Assembly (NCBI GenBank): GCA_035293765.1 | Contig: DATGMF010000072.1 | Location: forward strand, 1-64,000 | DNA: 64,000 bases | Source of the DNA: DASRHT01 sp035293765 | GTDB taxonomy: Bacteria; Chloroflexota; Ktedonobacteria; Ktedonobacterales; Ktedonobacteraceae | Direction of reading: 5' to 3' | In this document: positions 1 through 8,102 of the stretch, one piece after another | Layout of the letters: the number at the start of each line of letters is the position of its first letter | How positions within the stretch are numbered: the stretch's first letter is position 1 | Position numbers and translations under genes: made by a program | The notes under the pieces: generated by a model | What the model saw: only the letters and a program-made list of their open reading frames with translations | Told to the model about the DNA's origin: nothing | Database searches by the model: none

Positions 1-865
1 AGCCGATGGCGAAAGTTTTGACCGGCTGCTCCATCAGGTGGCTCATCAGGCCCACGACCACACTGGAGTCGAGGCCGCCGCTCAGGAAGGCGCCCAGGGG
101 CACCTCGCTCATCAGCCGGACCTGCACCGCTTCCTCTAGCAGCGCCCGGGTGCGAGCGATGGCGGTGGCTGCGTCATCGTGGCAGGTGGGAGCAAAGGAG
201 AGGTCCCAATAACGCTGCAGGCAGAGCTCTCCCCGTTCATAGACGAGGGTGTGGGCGGCAGGCAGCTTGTAAATGTGGGCAAAGAGGGTATGGGGCGAGG
301 GCACGTAGCGATAGAGCAGGAACTCGTCGAGAGCCTGATGGTTGAGTTGGCGCGGGATGTCAGCTTGCAAGAGCGCTTTGATCTCGGAGGCAAACAGGAG
401 GCGCTGTCCATCCCAGAAGTAGTGCAGGGGCTTTTTGCCGAAGCGGTCGCGCGCCAGCAACAGGCGGTGGCGGGAGCGGTCCCAGAGGGCGAAGGCGAAC
501 ATGCCGCGCAGATGCTGAGGGCAGGCGGTGCCATGCTCTTCGTAGGCGTGAACGAGGACCTCGGTATCGCTCTGAGTGCAGAAGCGATGGCCGCGCCGCT
601 CTAGCTGCTCACGGAGCTGGCGATAGTTGTAGAGCTCGCCATTGAAGACGACGAGGATGGAACCGTCCTCATTGAAGATGGGCTGCTGACCGCCTTGCCG
701 GTCGATGATGGCGAGACGACGAGCGCCCAAAGCGATGGTCTCATCGCACCAGGTGCCTTGAGCGTCGGGGCCGCGATGGCGGATCGCCTGGCACATGGCC
801 TCGATGAGATGCTGCGCCTGGCGCTGATCGGCGCTCAGATGAAGAAAACCTGCAATGCCACACAT
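1..865 (-). CDS. asnB: Asparagine synthase (glutamine-hydrolysing) family protein, 3' end cut by window edge
   Basis: About 288 residues are visible; the gene continues past position 1, so the C-terminus is missing. The protein begins MCGIAGF, which places the class II glutamine amidotransferase nucleophile at Cys2. The glutaminase domain fills roughly residues 2-190 (RHRGPDAQG, FNGELYNY and SDTEVL are readable). The synthetase domain starts with the ATP-pyrophosphatase loop SGGLDSS near residue 262. The family transfers ammonia from glutamine to a carboxylate activated with ATP. It is the last visible gene of the minus-strand exopolysaccharide operon. In such clusters AsnB homologues are thought to amidate sugar acids or other precursors rather than make asparagine, which is an inference here. 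The start is the only ATG that gives an N-terminal Cys. Confidence 0.9.
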   Translation of the reverse strand, partial: MCGIAGFLHLSADQRQAQHLIEAMCQAIRHRGPDAQGTWCDETIALGARRLAIIDRQGGQQPIFNEDGSILVVFNGELYNYRQLREQLERRGHRFCTQSDTEVLVHAYEEHGTACPQHLRGMFAFALWDRSRHRLLLARDRFGKKPLHYFWDGQRLLFASEIKALLQADIPRQLNHQALDEFLLYRYVPSPHTLFAHIYKLPAAHTLVYERGELCLQRYWDLSFAPTCHDDAATAIARTRALLEEAVQVRLMSEVPLGAFLSGGLDSSVVVGLMSHLMEQPVKTFAIG

Positions 866-891
866 GATTTGTGTTCCTTTCCTGCGGGTAA

Positions 892-925
892 GCGATAAAT
901 CGGACGCGATAAATCGGGTCCCTAC
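892..925. repeat. Family A short repeat, copy 1 (two half-units)
   Basis: This is two head-to-tail GCGATAAATCGG-type units ending in GGGTCCCTAC. The same unit recurs at 1117, 8658, 9813, 10000 and, in diverged form, at 26098 and 32879. It lies in the 138-bp gap between the glycosyltransferase and asnB genes. The rest of the gap is A+T-rich without a clear promoter. Confidence 0.75.
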
Positions 926-1003
926 CGGTTCGATGATGCAGATTAACAAATTAATTCATCAATGGTAGAAGTGTTTATTACCGAATTTAATAGTTAATGT
1001 GCA

Positions 1004-2497
1004 TCATCGTGTTCGCAGAACCTGGTTTAGCGCGTCCGGTAAATTGTTTACTCCCTGTCCTCTATCGGTGATTTTTTGATATGTTTCAATGTATTTATTC
1101 AGGATATGCTCGAGTTCGTAGGGACCCGATTGATCGCGTCCGTCCGATTGATCGCGTTCTTCCTGCGATTGATCGCTTTTCCTCGCATCATACTCTTGCT
1201 CGATTGGGTTAAGGACAATGGTGTTACGGGCAGCGTATCCGTATTTTTTGGCGAGGAGCGGGTTTTGGGCCAGAGTGAGTAGCGCATCAGCCAGGCCGCA
1301 ATAGTCTTCCGCCTCAACAAGCAGGCCGTTGTAGCCATCCTGGATGATATCTTCGCTACCGCTCACGCGCGTTGCCACGCAGGCAAGGCCGCTAGCCATA
1401 GCTTCTAGCAGAGCGTTGGGCATGCCCTCCCAGCGAGATGGCAGTACGGCGATAGAGCCACGGTGTAGCTGTCGTGGCACATCGTTGCACAATCCTGCGA
1501 ATTCGATGCTATCCGCGATACAGAGCGCGCTTGCTAATTGCTCTAACTGCGCCTGTAATGGTCCGCTGCCGACAATGATGAGCCGCGCGTCTGGCAATTG
1601 CTGTTGGACGAGATGCCACGCTTGCAGCAGGACATCGATGCCTTTCTCGTAACGCAATTGAGAGACGCAAATGACAGTTTGAGCGTTTGCTCCGGTAAAA
1701 TGCTCCGGCGCTGGACGAAAGCGGCTGGCATCGACTCCATTAGGTATGAGCTGGATATCCAGCCGCGCCAGGCCATTATTTTCCAGGTAGCGCTGCATGC
1801 GGGTGCTCAGCGCGATGACCACGGCTCCCATCTGTCGCAGTTGAGCACAGGTAAAGCGCATGATGGTCTTGCCAGCTCTCTTAAAGCCGTATAGATCGCC
1901 ATCGACCCAGGTTTGTGCGTCAACTTGCAGCCAGGGCGTGGCGGGATCGAGCGGGCCTGCGCTTAACCTTGCTAGCGCGTTCGTCTTTGTGGCTTTGTCG
2001 GTCCCCGCGCTAATCACAACAATGGTCATAGCTTTGCCAGCTAAACGACATACCAAGGCCAGTGGCGCGACCAGCAGGCTGAACTGGCAGACCTGTAACA
2101 CATCAAATTGCTGGCGATGCCGCCATAGCGTCCAGCTCATCGTCAGCATTGCCAGCAGATACAAGAATCGCTGTAAAAAGCGAGGCAAGCGCTCGCGTCC
2201 GTGCAGGAGCGGCCCGGCGACACGGATTACGGGGACGCCCTTTATGCTTTCCTCTGGCAGCCAGCTTGCCTGATGACGAAAAGTAACGACCGTAACGGCA
2301 TAGCCCTTTTCGAGAAGATGCTGGCTCTGCACCATCGTTTGCGTCTCTGCTCCTCCGATCAGAGGGAGGAAGGTGCTGATAGCGATATAGATGCGCGGCT
2401 TGCTATTCCAGACGGCCAACGCCCCTGTCGCGCTTGTAGCTCCCCGCTTCATCGTGGGTGCGCTCAGGTCGTCTGCAATGAATGGCTTGTTGCTCAT
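1004..2497 (-). CDS. GT4-family glycosyltransferase carrying two in-frame repeat insertions
   Basis: The protein has 497 residues and two Rossmann-like lobes (GT-B fold). The N-lobe contains the PLIGGAET glycine loop. The C-lobe contains the GT4 signature EGMPNALLE (EX7E), which binds the donor nucleotide-sugar. Its role is to add a sugar to the lipid-linked repeat unit of the exopolysaccharide at the cytoplasmic membrane. It is unusual in two places. Residues about 12-22 are encoded by a family B repeat. Near the C-terminus about 24 residues rich in D, Q, S and R are encoded by the triple family A repeat at 1117-1176, splitting what looks like a continuous NPIEQEY/ELEHILNKY helix. The start ATG is preceded by GAAGGGAAGAG. 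The first 95 bases overlap the upstream glycosyltransferase gene. Acceptor and donor cannot be read from the sequence. Confidence 0.88.
   Translation of the reverse strand: MSNKPFIADDLSAPTMKRGATSATGALAVWNSKPRIYIAISTFLPLIGGAETQTMVQSQHLLEKGYAVTVVTFRHQASWLPEESIKGVPVIRVAGPLLHGRERLPRFLQRFLYLLAMLTMSWTLWRHRQQFDVLQVCQFSLLVAPLALVCRLAGKAMTIVVISAGTDKATKTNALARLSAGPLDPATPWLQVDAQTWVDGDLYGFKRAGKTIMRFTCAQLRQMGAVVIALSTRMQRYLENNGLARLDIQLIPNGVDASRFRPAPEHFTGANAQTVICVSQLRYEKGIDVLLQAWHLVQQQLPDARLIIVGSGPLQAQLEQLASALCIADSIEFAGLCNDVPRQLHRGSIAVLPSRWEGMPNALLEAMASGLACVATRVSGSEDIIQDGYNGLLVEAEDYCGLADALLTLAQNPLLAKKYGYAARNTIVLNPIEQEYDARKSDQSQEERDQSDGRDQSGPYELEHILNKYIETYQKITDRGQGVNNLPDALNQVLRTR
1117..1176. repeat. Family A repeat, copy 2 (three units) inside a glycosyltransferase gene
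   Basis: A CGTAGGGACCCGATTGATCG unit is followed by two more GATTGATCGCG units. It lies wholly inside the glycosyltransferase reading frame. On the coding strand it adds acidic, glutamine-rich codons with no stop, so the gene stays open. Confidence 0.8.
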
Positions 2498-3818
2498 ACT
2501 CTCTTCCCTTCATATATGTGCTATTGGACGCGATGAATGCTGTCTGATCTTTTGCCAGGGCGTGACGATAGAGGTCAACACACTGCCGGGTGACGTGTAT
2601 AAGCTGGTAATCGCGCTGTACGGTAGCGTAGCCTTCCTGGGCCAGCTTTTGCGCCAGCTCGGCATCCTCTATCATGCGGCGCAGGGCCTGGGCCATCTCT
2701 GCTGGCTGCTCCGGCTCTACCAGCAAGCCGTTGATGCCATCGGCAATAATATCCTCGCTGCCGCTCACTCTGGTGGCGATACAGGGGATACCGCAGGCCA
2801 TTGCCTCCAGCAGGGCGTTAGGCATACCTTCCCAGCGCGAAGGCAGCACAAAGCTCCAGCATTGTTGCAGCAACAGCACAACGTCTGTGCGTAATCCAAG
2901 AAACACGACGCTATCGTGAATGCCCAGCGCCGTTGCCAACTGCTCCAACTGTTGTTGCAGCGGACCCGTACCGGCAAGCAGCAGCCTGGGCTTCAGCCGC
3001 GTCCTCCATGCTGCTGATCCCTTCATCATTCGCGCCCAGGCATGGAGCAGCACATCAACGCCTTTAGGGTATTGCAGGCGTGCGACACAAAGGATATCGC
3101 GTTCCGGTCTGGTTGGGTCAGGACGGGAGCGAGGATCGGGATGAAATTTCTCTATATCGACCCCGTTAGGGATTAAAAAAATCTTTTCTGGCCGAAATCC
3201 GTGCGAAGTGAGATAGGGATAGCTGCGGCTGCTCATTATCTGATAGAAGGCATCTGACTGTTTCAGGAAATGGATCATGGTCTGACCTCCCAGCGCCGTC
3301 TGGGACAGGTCAGCAATATCGCCTAACATAATATCGTTGTAAGCAACCTTGAGGAAGCTGGTATCGGTGAGCGTGTCGGCCATCAGGGTTGCATCCTCTG
3401 GTCGCAGCATCTTGCCCGGTCCGGTGCTGGGAATACTGATCACGGTCGGTTTATGCGTTATTTTGCCAAAGATAACCGCTACCACCGCAAGCGGCGACAT
3501 TTGAAGGGAGTAGATGATGTCGTAGCGGTGACGCAGGCGCCAGAGCATCAGGAACAGCAATATATCGATAGAGAAGTGCCCCAGCCTGCCAATATGCAGC
3601 GTGCCTTTGCGGCTATAAATGCCACCGATGCGCACGACCGACAGCCCGTTAATATTTTCTGTGCGCTGCCAGCGTTTCTCGTGGCGCAGGGTAATAATCG
3701 TTACCTGGTGTCCCAGCTCTTGAAGCTGATGAGCCAGTTTCTCAGCCCGCGTTTCCGCCCCTCCTATCATAGGGGCGAACATAAAAGCAATGAGACAGAT
3801 ACGCAGCCGATCTTCCAC
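2403..3818 (-). CDS. GT4-family glycosyltransferase
   Basis: The protein has 471 residues and the GT-B fold of family GT4. MIGGAETRAEKL in the N-lobe and SRWEGMPNALLE followed by AMACGIPC in the C-lobe give the EX7E signature. It is closely similar in layout to the downstream glycosyltransferase, so the pair probably arose by duplication and adds successive sugars to the EPS repeat unit. I chose the GTG start because GGAGG stands seven bases upstream. The open frame continues 49 codons further, but that part only translates a family C repeat and the end of the preceding gene. The last 30 or so residues overlap the next gene and include a family B repeat, so the original stop was probably displaced. 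Confidence 0.87.
   Translation of the reverse strand: MEDRLRICLIAFMFAPMIGGAETRAEKLAHQLQELGHQVTIITLRHEKRWQRTENINGLSVVRIGGIYSRKGTLHIGRLGHFSIDILLFLMLWRLRHRYDIIYSLQMSPLAVVAVIFGKITHKPTVISIPSTGPGKMLRPEDATLMADTLTDTSFLKVAYNDIMLGDIADLSQTALGGQTMIHFLKQSDAFYQIMSSRSYPYLTSHGFRPEKIFLIPNGVDIEKFHPDPRSRPDPTRPERDILCVARLQYPKGVDVLLHAWARMMKGSAAWRTRLKPRLLLAGTGPLQQQLEQLATALGIHDSVVFLGLRTDVVLLLQQCWSFVLPSRWEGMPNALLEAMACGIPCIATRVSGSEDIIADGINGLLVEPEQPAEMAQALRRMIEDAELAQKLAQEGYATVQRDYQLIHVTRQCVDLYRHALAKDQTAFIASNSTYMKGREYEQQAIHCRRPERTHDEAGSYKRDRGVGRLE
2435..2463. repeat. Family B short palindromic repeat, copy 1
   Basis: This is a copy of the GCTCCCCGATTGATCGTG type (here GCTTC in the loop). It sits in the 95-bp overlap between the two glycosyltransferase genes, so it contributes codons to the C-terminus of one protein and the N-terminus of the other. 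Confidence 0.7.
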
Positions 3819-3853
3819 AACTTTTCCTCCTCTCCTGGGTATAGGACAGAGGC

Positions 3854-3890
3854 TGTAGGGGCAATCCCTGGCGGTTGCCCAGCCCCTATG
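3854..3890. repeat. Family C palindromic repeat, copy 1
   Basis: This is an inverted repeat with GTAGGGGCAA and TTGCCCAGCCCCTA arms. Read on the minus strand, its edge TAGGGG supplies the TAG stop codon of the polymerase gene ending at 3886. It fills most of the gap between that gene and the next glycosyltransferase gene. Confidence 0.7.
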
Positions 3891-5223
3891 TTTCAGGCTT
3901 TGATGATTGTTGAAACCAGCAAAGGGCGAAAGGAAGCGCCACTGCAATCCAGAAATAAATACCAATCGCCTGATTCCATATATCGTTCGATTCGAGTGAT
4001 TGCCCTAGTACGCTGCAAAAAATCCCCAATGCCGTCGCGATGATCATGCGGTGCTCCACTGTTGCTTTGCGCCACCTGTTGAGCAAGGTCACAAGCAGTA
4101 CGGCAAATGCCAGGGCCAGTAGCGTCAGGCCGATCAAGCCCTGCTCGTAAAGCACCTCCAGAAATATATTATGGGTGGCGGTTGCGATAATGCCCTGGCC
4201 CACGCCAACTCTTAGATTGACCAGCAGCAGATCCGAACTTTGCAGCCCTTTGCCCAGCAGTTGAGCCGGATCAAAGTGGTCGAGCACAGCCTGCCAGAGG
4301 TAAGTACGTCCGTTGAGCGTGGACAGGTCCTGGTTTAGGAAGCGCGTAACGATGGAGGTGTTAATCGCTAGCAGCAGCGCGATTGCCAGCGAGCTAAAAA
4401 CAACCGCTTTCAGCTTCCAGGACGGCAGAAAAATAACCATCACCAGGATACTGATGGGAACGAACATCAGCGGGCCGCGCGAGTAAGTCAGCCCCAACGT
4501 GACCAACAGCAATGAGATGACGGCGATCCCTATCAGGCGTTTTAGCCCTGGCAACGTCAGGGTGCGATAGAGCGCGAGCGGAATGATAATCGAGAGGAAA
4601 ATTGCCAGGGTTGGTGGCGTGCCAAAGAGCGAGCCAATACGGAAGAAGCCGGTTTGCGGATCTACTATGCCGTTTTGACGTGTAAAGTAGCCATAGAGGC
4701 CGTAGAGCGCGATAACAACCGCCACGAGCAGGGTAGCATCGATCAGTCTGAGCAGGCGTTGGCGTGTGGTGATAGCGTAGATTGTCAGTACGCCGATAGC
4801 CACGTAGGTCAGGCGCAGCGTCCAGGCTACCACAAAATCGCTCATTGGGATGGGCGAGATGCCAATGCTCAGCAGCACCCAGAGCACATAGCAGAGCAGC
4901 AAGGGCAAGGCTCGCATGTGTCCAAAGGCTTGTTTAGTGGGCAGGCAGAAAAGCAGCAGGATCGTCGGTATAGTCAGGCCGGAGAGCAGATTATTGCCGC
5001 TCAAGACCGGTATGGATGAGCCAATAAAAGCGTTAATCAATACCCAGCCCAGCAAAAGCGCATAGGGGTAACGTAAAAATGCCAGTATGACCAGCGAACC
5101 AAAGGCGATGCGCAGCGTCAGAAGCGCATTGAGCGCAGAGCCGGCGACGCCTGCCGCAAAAACCAGTAGCGCGATGGCAAGATGCGTAAAGCGTTTATAA
5201 AAAGCGTAAGAGATACTAAGCAA
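3886..5223 (-). CDS. O-antigen ligase / Wzy-type polymerase, integral membrane
   Basis: The protein has about 445 residues and at least ten hydrophobic segments, with a long extracytoplasmic loop in the C-terminal half (about residues 290-345, containing NQDLSTLNGRTYLW and HFDPAQLLGKGL). That loop pattern is typical of the Wzy_C/O-antigen ligase family. The family polymerises or ligates undecaprenyl-linked glycan units on the outer face of the membrane. I place the start at a TTG two bases after the MurJ-type gene's stop, with GGGGGT six bases before it. The frame stays open upstream but is only an out-of-frame reading of the flippase C-terminus. The tight spacing suggests translational coupling. 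The stop codon lies inside a family C repeat. Confidence 0.82.
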   Translation of the reverse strand: MLSISYAFYKRFTHLAIALLVFAAGVAGSALNALLTLRIAFGSLVILAFLRYPYALLLGWVLINAFIGSSIPVLSGNNLLSGLTIPTILLLFCLPTKQAFGHMRALPLLLCYVLWVLLSIGISPIPMSDFVVAWTLRLTYVAIGVLTIYAITTRQRLLRLIDATLLVAVVIALYGLYGYFTRQNGIVDPQTGFFRIGSLFGTPPTLAIFLSIIIPLALYRTLTLPGLKRLIGIAVISLLLVTLGLTYSRGPLMFVPISILVMVIFLPSWKLKAVVFSSLAIALLLAINTSIVTRFLNQDLSTLNGRTYLWQAVLDHFDPAQLLGKGLQSSDLLLVNLRVGVGQGIIATATHNIFLEVLYEQGLIGLTLLALAFAVLLVTLLNRWRKATVEHRMIIATALGIFCSVLGQSLESNDIWNQAIGIYFWIAVALPFALCWFQQSSKPET

Positions 5224-5225
5224 GG

Positions 5226-6713
5226 TTATACCCCCTTCTTCCAGGCGGTCCACCGCACATAATAGGAGTCTGGACCCGGTTGCCAGATTGTCGCCGGTAT
5301 TTCTCCGGGTGATATGAACAGCCCGATCTTCCCAATCGTCCGACGAAGCAGGGCGAGCAGAATGATCATTGTGCAGCAGTAGACGATTGAGGTAGCAAGC
5401 GCAATACCAAAGCTTTGCCATAGGCGACCAAAGATGTAGTCAAAGAGCGCATTGGAGAAAATGCTAAAGATCGTTACATACATCAAGACGCGCGTTTTCC
5501 TTAGCGCGCTAAAAGCTCTTGCCGTGATAAAACCAAGTGCCATTGGGAGCAGGCCGATAGCAAATCCTATGAGCGTGATAGCCGTTCGATTGGTATCTTC
5601 AGCCGAGAACGCGCCGTGCTGGAAGAGAACTTGCACGATTGGGTGAGCCAGCAGCATGATTGCGCCCGTCAATACTATGGTGCTTATACCGACTATCCAC
5701 AGGTATAAGCGGAAGGTTGCTTTAAACGCCGGTATATTCTTGCTGATGACCTGATGGGCAAGGTAAGGGAGCATGGCCCGCCCGGCGGAGGCGAAGATAA
5801 CGCCAACCGGGACGCTGATCAGCTTGAGGGCGTTATTGATAGCCGCAATGCTGCCATCGCTTAGCTGCGAGGCGAAGATCTGGTCCACGATGGGGCTGGC
5901 CTGGTTGATCAGTGCTCCAAACAGAACAGGCCAGGCCAATCCTGCGATGGCTGCCAGCTCTTTGCTGCGTAGATCCAGCACGAAGCGATACCTGATATTG
6001 CTGGCATGAGCGCGTATCATGACCGTGATAAGCTGTAAAACCTGTCCGATCAGCGTACCAATACATAAAATCGCTACACCAACGGACCTTCCTGCCAGCA
6101 GCACGAAAGTCGCGGCCGTGATTGGCACCAGGATGCCAAGATACGCGGGCCAGCCAAACCGGCCCTCTGCATTCAGCAGGCACTCCATAAAACTGTTCAG
6201 AGTCATAAAAAGGAGCATTGGAAAGATAAAGGGGGTCAGGTCTGCGGCAAGGGCCAGCGTATGAGCCTTGAGCGCGGGCGCTGAAATAAATATTAACTGG
6301 CTGTGAAACAGAAACATTGTGGCAATACAGGGGATGAAGCCGATAAGCAGCAGGTTTAAAAGCGTGCTGAACAGGCGTGATGCCTGCCCTTCTGCCCCTT
6401 TTGTGCGCACCTGGGCATACACCGGAATAACCGAAGATTCCAGTGCGCTGCTGAGCATCTGCGCCAGCAACACCGGCAGCGCCTGCGCTACATAGTAGGC
6501 ATCCATTGTTGAGCCCTGACCGAATTGAGCCGTCACAACAATCTGGTTGAGCATCCCTATGATGCGGATCAGCAGGTTGGCCGATGCCAGGCTCAATAAA
6601 GCCTGGAAGATGCGGTGATTAACAGATTGAGCATGGGCGGCGATAGGGTGAGCGTCGGTTGTGTCTGCTGGTTGAGATTTGAGCTTACCACCGCTGCCTG
6701 AAGTTTCAGACAT
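5226..6713 (-). CDS. MurJ/MviN-family lipid flippase (Wzx-like)
   Basis: The protein has about 495 residues, with 13-14 predicted membrane segments and the MOP-superfamily layout. The N-terminal region ANLLIRIIGMLNQIVVTAQF followed by GSTMDAYYVA is characteristic of MurJ/MviN proteins. The family moves lipid-linked precursors across the cytoplasmic membrane. Its place between a nucleotide-sugar dehydrogenase and a polymerase in an EPS operon points to export of the EPS repeat unit rather than lipid II, but the sequence family is that of MurJ, so the substrate is uncertain. The N-terminal 35 or so residues are hydrophilic. I chose the ATG at 6713; a TTG seven codons upstream (6734) is possible and neither has a strong ribosome binding site. 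Confidence 0.83.
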   Translation of the reverse strand: MSETSGSGGKLKSQPADTTDAHPIAAHAQSVNHRIFQALLSLASANLLIRIIGMLNQIVVTAQFGQGSTMDAYYVAQALPVLLAQMLSSALESSVIPVYAQVRTKGAEGQASRLFSTLLNLLLIGFIPCIATMFLFHSQLIFISAPALKAHTLALAADLTPFIFPMLLFMTLNSFMECLLNAEGRFGWPAYLGILVPITAATFVLLAGRSVGVAILCIGTLIGQVLQLITVMIRAHASNIRYRFVLDLRSKELAAIAGLAWPVLFGALINQASPIVDQIFASQLSDGSIAAINNALKLISVPVGVIFASAGRAMLPYLAHQVISKNIPAFKATFRLYLWIVGISTIVLTGAIMLLAHPIVQVLFQHGAFSAEDTNRTAITLIGFAIGLLPMALGFITARAFSALRKTRVLMYVTIFSIFSNALFDYIFGRLWQSFGIALATSIVYCCTMIILLALLRRTIGKIGLFISPGEIPATIWQPGPDSYYVRWTAWKKGV

Positions 6714-6742
6714 AGATATAGCCGTTCTGTTCAATACCAGTG

Positions 6743-8044
6743 TTATAGTCGGAATATTTTGGGATCATCAATAGCTCTGGTCATATTGCGCGTATCGACG
6801 ATGCTACGCGCCTCATCGACGATCCAGGCGGCATCATAATAGCTGTGATCGGTCACAATTACCACGCAATCAGCAGCCTGTAACAGCCCGCTGCTCAGCG
6901 GTTGAGAGCGCAGGACGCGACCAGAGAGCGTCAAAGAAGGGACATATTCATCGTTATAGAGCACAACCGCTTTCTGTCGGATCAGCTCTTGAATGATGTC
7001 CAGCGCCGGCGATTCGCGAACGTCGCTCACATTGCCTTTGTAAGCGACACCAAGAATAAGGATGGTCGAGCCGTTAAGGCTGCGGCGCGTCTCGTTCAAG
7101 ACTTTATTCACTTTGCCCACTACATAATAGGGCATGCTGCTGTTGACTTCTGCCGCCAGTTCGATGAAACGCGCGGTGTAATCCAGCGTTTTTAGTTTCC
7201 AGGACAGGTATTGCGGATCGACCGGGATACAGTGTCCGCCCAGGCCGGGGCCGGGCAGGAAGCGCATCAGACCAAACGGCTTGGTGGCCGCGGCATCAAT
7301 CACCTCCCAGACATTAATATCCAGCTTCTCGCAGATGATGGCGATCTCGTTGACGAGGCCAATATTGACGGCGCGGAAGGTATTCTCCAGCAGCTTTGTC
7401 ATCTCGGCGACGTGCGCTGAGGAGACCGGAACCATCTGCTCGATGGCGACGCTGTAATAGGCTTCTGCCAGTTCAGTGCAGGCCGGAGTGACGCCTCCCA
7501 CAACCTTGGGAGTATTGCGCGTGCCGAAATTGGGGTTGCCGGGGTCGATGCGCTCGGGCGAGAAGGCCAGAAAAAAGTCTTTGCCGACCCTCAATCCGGT
7601 CGATTCCAGCTCCGGCAGCACTATTTCGTTGGTTGTGCCGGGATACGTTGTGCTCTCCAGGATCACGAGCTGTCCCGGATGGAGATGCGCCTGGACCTGC
7701 CGCGTTGCCGCAATGATGTACGAGATATCGGGATCACGCGTTTTGCGTAGTGGCGTCGGCACGCAGATGCTGATGGCATCGATCTCTTTCAGTATGGAAA
7801 AATCGGTAGTGAAAGTCAGACGTCCAGCTTCGACCAGGTTTTGCAAGGTGCTGCTCGCGATATCGGGTATATAGCTTTTGCCCTGATTCGCCTGATCAAC
7901 TTTTTGCTGGTCTATATCAATGCCCGTGACATGGAAGCCTGCTTCCGCCAATGTTGTTGCGAGCGGCAATCCCACATAACCAAGACCGATGACTCCGACA
8001 CGTAGAGATCGTGATACAATTTTTTCTCGCATAAGTTGTAACAT
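6743..8044 (-). CDS. Nucleotide sugar 6-dehydrogenase (UDP-GlcNAc / UDP-ManNAc type)
   Basis: The protein has 433 residues. The NAD-binding domain has GLGYVG at about residues 20-25. The central domain carries ESTTYPGTT, FSPERIDPGN and the catalytic cysteine in GGHCIPVDP (about Cys272). The C-terminal domain has GVAYKGNVSDVRESP. The enzyme oxidises the C6 hydroxyl of a UDP-sugar to a carboxylate in two NAD-dependent steps. The ERIDPGN form and the spacing fit the WbpA/WecC branch better than UDP-glucose dehydrogenase. It would supply a uronic acid for the EPS, and the AsnB-like protein of the same operon could amidate such an acid (inference). The ATG at 8044 follows AGGAAGGGG; the frame extends 12 codons upstream without such a site. 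Confidence 0.9.
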   Translation of the reverse strand: MLQLMREKIVSRSLRVGVIGLGYVGLPLATTLAEAGFHVTGIDIDQQKVDQANQGKSYIPDIASSTLQNLVEAGRLTFTTDFSILKEIDAISICVPTPLRKTRDPDISYIIAATRQVQAHLHPGQLVILESTTYPGTTNEIVLPELESTGLRVGKDFFLAFSPERIDPGNPNFGTRNTPKVVGGVTPACTELAEAYYSVAIEQMVPVSSAHVAEMTKLLENTFRAVNIGLVNEIAIICEKLDINVWEVIDAAATKPFGLMRFLPGPGLGGHCIPVDPQYLSWKLKTLDYTARFIELAAEVNSSMPYYVVGKVNKVLNETRRSLNGSTILILGVAYKGNVSDVRESPALDIIQELIRQKAVVLYNDEYVPSLTLSGRVLRSQPLSSGLLQAADCVVIVTDHSYYDAAWIVDEARSIVDTRNMTRAIDDPKIFRL

Positions 8045-8102
8045 AGCTTCCCCTTCCTGCGCGTTTGCCACCATGATCAAAATAATGGGTTAAAAATGTG
8101 TG

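Noticed and set aside
136..604. Open frames overlapping the asnB gene on both strands
   Set aside because: They lie within the edge-truncated AsnB coding region, whose frame shows SGGLDSS and MCGIAGF; the others are shadows.
1117..1176. CRISPR-like array
   Set aside because: The three units are only about 20 bp apart without unique spacers and are part of a dispersed repeat family.
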